DNA of 5,046 bases. Source: Pseudomonadales bacterium. Its GTDB lineage: Bacteria > Pseudomonadota > Gammaproteobacteria > Pseudomonadales > Azotimanducaceae. Positions 1 through 4,734 of the stretch are shown here, piece after piece. The stretch is taken from positions 1 to 5,046 of the forward strand of contig JAPKEK010000253.1 of assembly GCA_028822125.1 (NCBI GenBank), read 5' to 3'. A program made the position numbers and the translations under genes. The notes beneath the pieces are model-generated. The model worked only from the letters and a program-made list of their open reading frames with translations. It ran no database searches and was not told the origin of the DNA. The stretch's first letter is position 1. Each line of letters opens with the position of its first letter.

Positions 1-2
1 GC

Positions 3-170
3 TGCCTACTCTACCCTAATCGGTATCTGATTTTCCTGGCAGTCATCCTTCTCTGTAGTGCCTGGATATCCGCCTATACGTCTTATCATATGCCCGGTAG
101 CATTCTTAATCACACCAGTTCGTCTGCCCCTGAAAACCACTACAGAATTAAAAAAGGAATGAAGTGTTAG
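3..170 (+). CDS. possible 3' end of a membrane protein, cut by the window edge
   Basis: This frame is open from the left edge for 55 codons and ends at a TAG (168-170). Its first part encodes a strongly hydrophobic run (about residues 7-25, including YLIFLAVILL) that could be one membrane helix. A polar, basic tail follows and ends in KKGMKC. I recognise no family. A run of 55 open codons is expected by chance about 7% of the time per frame, so the length alone is weak evidence. The hydrophobic stretch is the only support for a real product. No start is visible inside the window apart from internal ATGs. If real, it is the last part of a plus-strand gene converging on the dioxygenase gene. 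Confidence 0.22.
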   Translation, partial: CLLYPNRYLIFLAVILLCSAWISAYTSYHMPGSILNHTSSSAPENHYRIKKGMKC

Positions 171-201
171 GCAAAGACCTGACTACAGCACCGCCGGTGT
201 A

Positions 202-238
202 GACAATTACTGATACGATTGTCGGCATGCCGTTCAAT
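202..238. repeat. two overlapping inverted repeats between convergent reading frames
   Basis: GACAAT (202-207) pairs with ATTGTC (218-223). ATTG-T-CGGCA (218-227) pairs with TGCCG-TT-CAAT (228-238) around the perfect palindrome CGGCATGCCG (223-232). The two foldings share ATTG and so exclude each other. The site begins about 30 bases past the stop of the minus-strand dioxygenase gene, where a terminator would be expected. Neither strand has a T-run after the stem, so a standard intrinsic terminator is not supported. A binding site or chance palindrome is equally possible. Confidence 0.3.
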
Positions 239-269
239 ATAAAAGGCAGTTAACTAATGCTCTCCTAGC

Positions 270-1163
270 TCACGACTGACTTGGGGGCTTTTGTTGACTC
301 AGGCAATCAAGCAACAGTTTATCAAAGCGACTGGTATCGCTGGCATGGCCTGCACGCACAAACGGATCCCATTTGGGGACCCCGCTTTCAATTCGGTCAC
401 CCATCACGGTTACCCTCTGAATTAGCCGTTCTTCCTTGAAATCATTCAGGACCTTATGCTGCGTACATCGGTTGTCCCACATGGCAATTGTGCCTTGGTC
501 CCAAGAATAGCGAACGGTGAACTGCAAGCTTGCAACCCAACTGGTTAGATGCCTCAGCAGCAGGCTGCTCTCTACATGGCTCAGTTCCACGATGCGCCGG
601 GTAAAATGTTCATTTACGAACAGCCCTTTTCTACCCGTATCCGGATGTGATCTAACAACTGGATGGATCGTCATTACATCGCTACGACCATGGGGTTCAG
701 CATTATGCAGCGCCGTTAAACCATCACACAATTCACGTAATGGTGCTGATAGACCTTCATAAGCAAGTTCAGGATTCGCCCACAAAGTATCTCCGCCTAT
801 GCTCGGGCACTTCACCATATTCAGAATTGAGAAGAGGGCTGGATTTGGCTGGAAAGTGATATCAGAATGCCATTCATCAGCAATACCGCCATGACTCGCA
901 GCGAGTTCAAAAACTTTATTATGGCCTGTGAATGGATTAATTTTGTGAGGATGACCTTCAAGTTCACCGAAGTGTTCACCAAAAGCAACGTGCTCATCAA
1001 TATCCAAATTCTGTCCCGGGAAAAACAACACCTTGTGCTCCAGCAATAAACCCAGAATAACCTTGGCCTGCTCTGGTTTAAGAGTGCCGAGATTAATATT
1101 ACTGACCTCAGCACCAAGCGCAGGGGCTAATCGAGTTACTTGCACAGATTTCAGTTCTCGCAT
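270..1163 (-). CDS. TauD/TfdA-family Fe(II)/2-oxoglutarate-dependent dioxygenase
   Basis: This cytoplasmic enzyme of 297 aa should couple oxidative decarboxylation of 2-oxoglutarate to hydroxylation of a small substrate. The facial triad is visible: H99 and D101 in EWHSD, and the distal H236 in WDNRCTQH. T126 (GGDTLW) and R246 match the 2-oxoglutarate contacts T126 and R266 of E. coli TauD, aligned from memory. H71, F187 and R250 match TauD taurine-pocket residues H70, F206 and R270. TauD Y73 and N95 are replaced by K74 and A95, and about 19 residues around TauD S158/F159 are absent (here about 154-166). The C-terminus runs some 30 residues longer than TauD. Substrate is therefore open: taurine is unlikely, and another sulfonate, sulfate ester or carboxylate is possible. 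The start is firm, because an in-frame TAG directly precedes the ATG and GGAG lies upstream. It follows the 139-aa gene by 57 bases on the same strand, probably as one operon. Confidence 0.96.
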   Translation of the reverse strand: MRELKSVQVTRLAPALGAEVSNINLGTLKPEQAKVILGLLLEHKVLFFPGQNLDIDEHVAFGEHFGELEGHPHKINPFTGHNKVFELAASHGGIADEWHSDITFQPNPALFSILNMVKCPSIGGDTLWANPELAYEGLSAPLRELCDGLTALHNAEPHGRSDVMTIHPVVRSHPDTGRKGLFVNEHFTRRIVELSHVESSLLLRHLTSWVASLQFTVRYSWDQGTIAMWDNRCTQHKVLNDFKEERLIQRVTVMGDRIESGVPKWDPFVRAGHASDTSRFDKLLLDCLSQQKPPSQS

Positions 1164-1199
1164 CTACCACTCCCGGGTTAGCACCCTATCACTGAATTA

Positions 1200-1205
1200 A
1201 TTATA
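1200..1205 (-). promoter_or_regulatory. perfect TATAAT -10 box in front of the dioxygenase gene
   Basis: On the minus strand an exact TATAAT lies 36 bases before the dioxygenase ATG, inside the 57-base gap. It overlaps the palindrome AATTAATT (1195-1202). The hexamer 17 bases upstream (TTTCCG) matches the -35 consensus at only three positions. The site could be a weak or activator-dependent internal promoter allowing the dioxygenase to be made without the upstream gene. It could also simply be AT-rich spacer. Confidence 0.35.
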
Positions 1206-1219
1206 ACCTTGGTATGAAA

Positions 1220-1639
1220 CTACGGAAATGGCATTAATCTCACCGGTACGCCCGTGCAGGCCTCCGGCGGGTTCTGCGTCATCCACACTATAATGGTGTC
1301 CGCTAAAGCATACTTTTCAGCTCTCAGCTGGTGATACAGATCATGCGATGCAGTATCAATGATTGCCTTGTAATGTCTTATCTGACCTCGCCTTACCAGT
1401 TGTAACTCAGGCCGCTGAACTAACTGGTCTAACCAGAAATCTCCTTGCTCGCCATGCTCAATCCAAGCGTTATCATCACGATCAACAATCCACACCCGTA
1501 CATTACTATTGTCCCCTGCCGACGTCTGCTTAACTAAGGTAACGACTTCACCCCCTAATTCAGACGCGGCATAGATAATTATGACAAACAACCCACCGCC
1601 CCCAAGAACTGCACCCACCAAAGTATAAAAAAGTCTCAA
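1220..1639 (-). CDS. small membrane-anchored protein resembling the nitroreductase/quinone reductase (PNPOx-like split barrel) family
   Basis: A 139-aa protein. Residues 4-27 form one hydrophobic, glycine-rich segment (GAVLGGGGLFVIIIYAAS), either a membrane anchor or an uncleaved signal. Residues 30-139 are soluble. The order there (a GGEVVTL strand, a VRVWIVD strand, an RPELQLVRRG strand, an AEKYALAD helix and a terminal VPVRL) matches what I remember of small bacterial proteins annotated as nitroreductase/quinone reductase or deazaflavin-dependent-like. Those are thought to have a flavin-binding split-barrel fold. No catalytic residue can be named, so cofactor and reaction are unknown. The start is TTG: an in-frame TAA directly precedes it and a perfect AGGAGG sits 6 bases upstream. 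The gene is the likely first member of an operon with the dioxygenase. Its product could be a redox or accessory partner at the inner membrane, which is inference from position only. Confidence 0.82.
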   Translation of the reverse strand: MRLFYTLVGAVLGGGGLFVIIIYAASELGGEVVTLVKQTSAGDNSNVRVWIVDRDDNAWIEHGEQGDFWLDQLVQRPELQLVRRGQIRHYKAIIDTASHDLYHQLRAEKYALADTIIVWMTQNPPEACTGVPVRLMPFP

Positions 1640-1645
1640 TTAACC

Positions 1646-1651
1646 CCTCCT
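1646..1651 (-). promoter_or_regulatory. Shine-Dalgarno site fixing a TTG start
   Basis: The minus strand reads AGGAGG, extended to AGGAGGGG, with six bases between AGGAGG and TTG. A stop codon (TAA) lies directly before the TTG in frame and no ATG exists in the first 100 codons. The TTG is therefore the only credible start for the 139-aa gene. The near-perfect ribosome site probably offsets the weak initiation codon. Confidence 0.85.
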
Positions 1652-1804
1652 GGATAAAAAGTCGGTTGACCTGGGCGGAAAGCTCCGTAATCCCGAGGAA
1701 TAACCCGAGCATATCTGTCCTGGTTTTCCCAAACTTCCAAATAGCAACACCACTCTATGAATTACTACCAGAAAATCAGCAGTCCCCCTCTGACTATCGA
1801 TGAC

Positions 1805-1915
1805 TCATGCACCCATGGTTTCCAAAAAAGAATACAAAGGATAGCCAGCCCATGATCGATCCACAATAATTTTATCAGCATGGCCCGTGGTCTCTTCGTC
1901 ACGATTTATGGAAAT
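1805..1915 (-). pseudogene. possible remnant: C-terminal piece of a lost gene
   Basis: This minus-strand frame is open for 36 codons between a TGA (1916-1918) and a TGA (1805-1807). It has no usable start codon. The encoded piece has a composition typical of folded proteins, with an acidic RDEETTGH part, KIIVDRSW, then GYPLYSFLETMGA at the end. It reads like the tail of an enzyme whose upstream part has shifted out of frame. A run of 36 open codons is common by chance (roughly one in six per frame), and I recognise no family, so this is only a candidate. Confidence 0.2.
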
Positions 1916-2012
1916 TCACCTTATCAATCTCTACTGCCCTGCCTTGATCCTAATTGCTGCAGTCATCGGCGCTTCATTCTCCATTCAGAGCATACAGGGT
2001 AAGCGTGTCTGA
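1908..2012 (+). CDS. possible 34-aa single-helix membrane peptide
   Basis: ATG (1908-1910) to TGA (2010-2012) encodes 34 residues with a hydrophobic centre (PALILIAAVIGASFS, about residues 11-25) and a basic end (QGKRV). This shape fits a small inner-membrane protein. There is no Shine-Dalgarno sequence before the ATG and the frame overlaps the minus-strand remnant. Both facts argue against expression. It may equally be the hydrophobic N-terminus of a broken gene or chance. Confidence 0.15.
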   Translation: MEIHLINLYCPALILIAAVIGASFSIQSIQGKRV

Positions 2013-2076
2013 AAGTGCATAAATTCAGGCTCTCTATAAGAATCTAGACTGCCTTTTGCTACTGAGGTCTGAACGA

Positions 2077-2106
2077 TTTTGTTTACTGGTCTTTTGTTTA
2101 CTCGTC
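2077..2106. repeat. 15-bp tandem direct repeat, two copies
   Basis: The unit TTTTGTTTACTSGTC (S is G or C) occurs twice without a gap (2077-2091 and 2092-2106), matching at 14 of 15 positions. A third, looser copy, TTTTGCTACTGAGGTC, lies at 2054-2069. The array covers the stop codon of the 111-codon minus frame. It could be a recent slippage duplication, a multi-copy protein-binding site, or debris. There are too few copies to call an iteron origin. Confidence 0.6.
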
Positions 2107-2433
2107 ATGGATTTTCTGGCCGATTGCAGTGGGTATAAAGAATCCAGGCCAGTATCTATCCACATCCTCGAAGACAAAACCGGTGTCAATATTGGCTAAG
2201 CCTAGAGATTCCCCTTGCCGCCAGCTGTTAGCAATTTTCAGCAAATACCCGCCTCTTGACATAATACCTTTGTGGCACGGGGCGACTGCACAAAAAAAAT
2301 CGGGCAGATAATCGGTAGATTGCCGAGTATTTCTGACCAAATTGCACTCATCTCTTTGAACAGATTTTTTCAATATCAGAAGAAACCATGGCACACGCAG
2401 AAACAAAAATATCTTAAATCTACTGACATCCAA
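2098..2433 (-). CDS. hypothetical 111-codon frame, possibly a gene remnant
   Basis: TTG start (2433) to TAA (2098). No Shine-Dalgarno sequence is evident and the start abuts the divergent plus-strand gene at 2436. The first 40 residues are hydrophobic and basic and look accidental. The last 50 are better: GGYLLKIANS, ESLGLANIDTGFVFED and DRYWPGFFIPTAIGQKIHDE have the mix of a real globular protein. An open run of this length has roughly a 0.5% chance per frame, so over this gap one such frame by chance would not be surprising. No family is recognised. If real, it is more likely the tail of a decayed minus-strand gene than an intact protein. Confidence 0.25.
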   Translation of the reverse strand: MDVSRFKIFLFLRVPWFLLILKKSVQRDECNLVRNTRQSTDYLPDFFCAVAPCHKGIMSRGGYLLKIANSWRQGESLGLANIDTGFVFEDVDRYWPGFFIPTAIGQKIHDE

Positions 2434-2435
2434 AA

Positions 2436-2915
2436 ATGTACCAATACCATAATAACCCTGAATACAACCTTCTCAGCGTTCGGCACTTTAGTCATTTCGA
2501 GGTTGCAAAAAGCACCAAGGCTCTTGTAACAGTTAATAGGCTTTTATCAGAAAATGATAGGCCGTCACTCGAGCATATTGCTATCGATTTTAGAAAGGTC
2601 GTATCAGCAACCTTATATAATACTGATCGTGCCCTACATAGCCTCATGCACGAAAAAATGTTAGCGGTTCCCGCGGATTTAGGGATGTATCGACTCTGCG
2701 ACAAAGAAAACCCAGTGACTCCGACACTATGGGAAAGACTCAGTCGAACCAAAGAAGTAATTCAACAGGGTGGCTTCTTGGAAAACGATCCGCTTAACCT
2801 ATTTAATGAGCAAGAATTACTGACTCACCTTAATCTGCCTACAGACATTAAGATATTTGATGACGACCTCGATTGGCAAACCGCTAATTTCGGTCAATCG
2901 CTTCCTGATACCTAA
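2436..2915 (+). CDS. unidentified 159-aa protein with a winged-helix-like middle
   Basis: The frame runs from ATG to tandem stops (TAA TAA) and is long enough to be unlikely by chance. I do not recognise the family. Residues 24-88 have the outline of a winged helix-turn-helix: a helix (STKALVTVNRLLSEN), a short second helix from SLEHIA, a recognition-type helix (SATLYNTDRALHSLMHEKM), then a strand-turn-strand wing ending GMYRL. Residues 96-131 look helical and amphipathic (LWERLSRTKEVIQ and NEQELLTHL). The tail is acidic (DDDLDW, 142-147). There is no membrane segment or signal. A role as a small DNA-binding regulator is inference. The start is uncertain, because no Shine-Dalgarno sequence precedes the ATG. 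An in-frame TGA and TAA separate it from an earlier ATG at 2388 with a slightly better leader. It is transcribed toward the symporter gene. Confidence 0.6.
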   Translation: MYQYHNNPEYNLLSVRHFSHFEVAKSTKALVTVNRLLSENDRPSLEHIAIDFRKVVSATLYNTDRALHSLMHEKMLAVPADLGMYRLCDKENPVTPTLWERLSRTKEVIQQGGFLENDPLNLFNEQELLTHLNLPTDIKIFDDDLDWQTANFGQSLPDT

Positions 2916-3229
2916 TAATCAACAAGGAAATAGAGGTAACACTAACCACTGGAACCATCCTGGCTCCGCCCTGCAGTACCTTTTAACAAAAACCCCTAAC
3001 AGAAGATCCACCTGAAATTGTTCTGATTCAACGTCATGGCTGTGAGAGAACCTGCACCAGGATAATCCAGGTGTGACGAGGTCTAACCAAATTCAATGTA
3101 TAAAACAACCGCCTGCAAGCCAGTGAGACTGTTATCGACGGAAAACCAATTACCATCGAATTAGGCTGCAACCAGACTATGAAACCAGGAAAGATCCGCT
3201 AAATCAATTTGCAATGCCCGACTGCCTAG
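2916..3229. other. convergent intergenic gap, no terminator seen
   Basis: This 314-base stretch lies between the 3' ends of the plus-strand 159-aa gene and the minus-strand symporter gene, where a two-way terminator would be expected. I found no strong GC stem followed by a T-run on either strand. A weak ACCTG/CAGGT pairing lies near 3051-3074. One plus-strand frame (2987-3202) reads with two internal stops and gives protein-like pieces (PEIVLIQRHGCERTC, then VIDGKPITIELGC). Two stops in 72 codons is not below random expectation, so a pseudogene is not established. Confidence 0.45.
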
Positions 3230-4675
3230 CTACCCGCTTTTGCCTGGCTGGCCAGCCAGTGGACTCGCTCTGCTATTAAGTTCAGCCCGCACCCTGGCAT
3301 GATAGGCTTTATCAATGCGGTAGCCTGCGTAAATACAGGCAGCAATGAGTCCCCAGATCATAGCAAAAGGCCCATCGATGATGCCCAGGGCATATATTTT
3401 ATCAGGATGAATCTGGCTGGCGGGGACGCCTTGTGGAAATTCGATAACGTCGAGTGCAATCCCAGCTACCACGTGGCCAATGCCATTGGTTACTTTAGCA
3501 AAAAACGTTCTTGCCGAATAAAAAATTCCTTCCTGGCGACGTCCGGTTTTTAACTCATGGTCATCGGCTATATCTGCCAGTGCAGACATCACGCTGATAT
3601 TAAGAATAGAGCCGCAGGTAGACGCAATGGTGCCGAAGCAGATCACAAAAACAACCAATGTCAGAGTCGAATTTTCAGGTGCCAGATCCATGAGCCGTAA
3701 AGTCACCGCTGTCGACCAGGAAACACTGAGGCCGGCAGCAGACCAAACTATCGCCCAGCGTTTTTCTATTAACTGATGGATGCGCGCTGTCACCAGAAAA
3801 CCAATGGCATAGCCAAACACATTGGCTAGTATTAACAGGCCAATCTGCTGGTCGGTAAACTCCCAATAAAAGGTACCCATATAAAGACCCAGAGTCTCAT
3901 GGGTGCCAATGGTTACCGACAGGAAAAACAGGCCAAAAAGCAGATAGAGATAATTTCGATTTTTCATGGCATCAGACATTTCTACAAACAGTTGTCGCAC
4001 AGAGAATGCCGGGAGTTCCTCAGGCACTTTCTTCAACCGAGGTATCTGGCGCAGGGTAAGGAACGCAGAGGTCAGCATGCATACCATGATTAAGCTGATA
4101 CAGAAAACAACAACGGGGCTATAAGCGGACTGATCCATTCTGCCATTATCATATTCTGGAAATATGAAAAACCAGACAACCACATGCATGACAATGACAC
4201 CTGCGTAGGTGAATATATTGTTGTAACTCATAATGGTTGTTCGTTCGATATAGTCATCACTGAGTTCAGCGCCCATGGCCAGATGGGGCACTGCAAACAA
4301 GGTCGAACAAACCCGCATGACCACCGTACAGACGGCGAACCAGGCAAACAGTTCCATTTCCGTCAGACCAGTGGGCGGGTTAAATATCAGATAGATCGTA
4401 ATAATCAGTGGCAATGGGGCTACAAACATAAACGGATGACGCCGGCCCAGCTTAGACCGCCAACGATCTGAAATCGAACCCACTACAGGATCCGTAATCG
4501 CGTCTGATGCAATGCCGATAGTAACAGCGGCGGCAGTGAGCGTTCCTGATAGGCCTATAATCTGGTTATAGAAAAAAAAAGTCAGGGCATTGAATATCCA
4601 ATTGGTTGCCGCCTCCCCGGAAGCACCAAGACCAAATGCCAATTTAGCTGGAAGCGACACTTTCGCTTTGTTCAT
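3230..4675 (-). CDS. GPH-family (MFS_2) sugar-type cation symporter
   Basis: An inner-membrane secondary transporter of 481 aa and about 12 helices, near the usual family length. It should import a small, probably sugar-like or acidic, solute with H+ or Na+. Numbered from the ATG, the GPH signature lies at 57-87: SDAITDPVVG, then SDRWRSKLGRRHP. D58 and D62 match the cation-site D55 and D59 of Salmonella MelB, aligned from memory. The second-half signature ADIADDHELKTGRRQEGIFYS is present, with K376 matching MelB K377. MelB sugar-binding D19 and D124 are replaced by A22 and A128, so the substrate should differ from melibiose. I chose the ATG at 4675, because AGGA lies 11 bases upstream of it. 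A TTG at 4684 (484 aa) lies only 2 bases from the same AGGA, which is too close. The gene stands alone behind its own promoter candidate. Confidence 0.94.
   Translation of the reverse strand: MNKAKVSLPAKLAFGLGASGEAATNWIFNALTFFFYNQIIGLSGTLTAAAVTIGIASDAITDPVVGSISDRWRSKLGRRHPFMFVAPLPLIITIYLIFNPPTGLTEMELFAWFAVCTVVMRVCSTLFAVPHLAMGAELSDDYIERTTIMSYNNIFTYAGVIVMHVVVWFFIFPEYDNGRMDQSAYSPVVVFCISLIMVCMLTSAFLTLRQIPRLKKVPEELPAFSVRQLFVEMSDAMKNRNYLYLLFGLFFLSVTIGTHETLGLYMGTFYWEFTDQQIGLLILANVFGYAIGFLVTARIHQLIEKRWAIVWSAAGLSVSWSTAVTLRLMDLAPENSTLTLVVFVICFGTIASTCGSILNISVMSALADIADDHELKTGRRQEGIFYSARTFFAKVTNGIGHVVAGIALDVIEFPQGVPASQIHPDKIYALGIIDGPFAMIWGLIAACIYAGYRIDKAYHARVRAELNSRASPLAGQPGKSG
3244..3259. repeat. perfect 16-bp palindrome in the last codons of the symporter gene
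   Basis: CTGGCTGGCCAGCCAG equals its own reverse complement. It encodes part of the flexible C-terminal tail (SPLAGQPG), five codons before the stop. It has no hairpin loop and no following T-run, so it is not a standard terminator. It could form a cruciform or an RNA stem with a shortened core, be a dimeric-protein site, or be chance in a GC-rich spot. Confidence 0.6.
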
Positions 4676-4686
4676 GGAAGTCAATG

Positions 4687-4690
4687 TCCT
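4687..4690 (-). promoter_or_regulatory. ribosome-binding site deciding the symporter start
   Basis: The minus strand reads AGGA here. It lies two bases before TTG (4684) and eleven before ATG (4675). Usual spacing is about 5-9, with longer spacing tolerated better than two bases, so the ATG is preferred. A second TTAGGA lies 12 bases further upstream. Confidence 0.5.
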
Positions 4691-4705
4691 AACTTTGATC
4701 CTAAG

Positions 4706-4734
4706 AATAGATCACGTTCCCTGGGATTTTACAA
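4706..4734 (-). promoter_or_regulatory. candidate sigma70 promoter of the symporter gene
   Basis: Minus-strand TTGTAA (4729-4734) and TCTATT (4706-4711) are separated by exactly 17 bases. Each matches consensus at four of six positions. Transcription would begin near 4699 and give a leader of about 25 bases containing the AGGA. The position and spacing are right but the hexamers are only average, so an activator may be needed. I saw no symmetric CRP-like site next to it. Confidence 0.4.

Larger units (their letters stand above)
1652..2097. other. long gap without a convincing gene
   Basis: Nothing here reaches the length of an ordinary gene on either strand. The stretch contains two CCCGAG direct repeats 12 bases apart (1692-1697 and 1704-1709), which lie upstream of the TTG gene and could be part of its control region. 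It also contains the short minus-strand remnant and the short plus-strand peptide listed separately. I could not place a good sigma70 promoter for the 139-aa gene. AT-rich hexamers exist, but their spacing is wrong. Decayed coding sequence is a plausible explanation, but stop density is not clearly below chance. Confidence 0.5.

Noticed and set aside
517..762. 81-codon plus-strand frame inside the dioxygenase gene
   Set aside because: It lies wholly antisense to a clear TauD-family gene, has no ribosome site and gives a low-complexity Ser/Leu/Arg-rich product. It is a shadow frame.
821..1117. 98-codon minus-strand frame overlapping the dioxygenase gene
   Set aside because: It uses another frame of the same conserved gene, whose own frame contains the HxD motif and all family features.
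1692..1709. two CCCGAG repeats 12 bases apart as an operator
   Set aside because: Six-base repeats at one locus occur readily by chance, and no promoter could be aligned with them. They are mentioned only as gap content.
2129..2311. 60-codon plus-strand frame in the 1640-2435 gap
   Set aside because: It is short, lacks a ribosome site and is antisense to a longer frame with better composition. Nothing supports it independently.
2492..2752. 86-codon minus-strand frame
   Set aside because: It is antisense to the 159-aa gene, with a Ser/Leu-rich composition typical of shadow frames.
3299..3553. 84-codon plus-strand frame within the symporter gene
   Set aside because: It is antisense to conserved symporter coding sequence, with no ribosome site and no recognisable protein features.
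4184..4471. 95-codon plus-strand frame rich in His, Asn and Gln
   Set aside because: The composition is the expected antisense image of hydrophobic membrane helices of the symporter, not a real His-rich protein.
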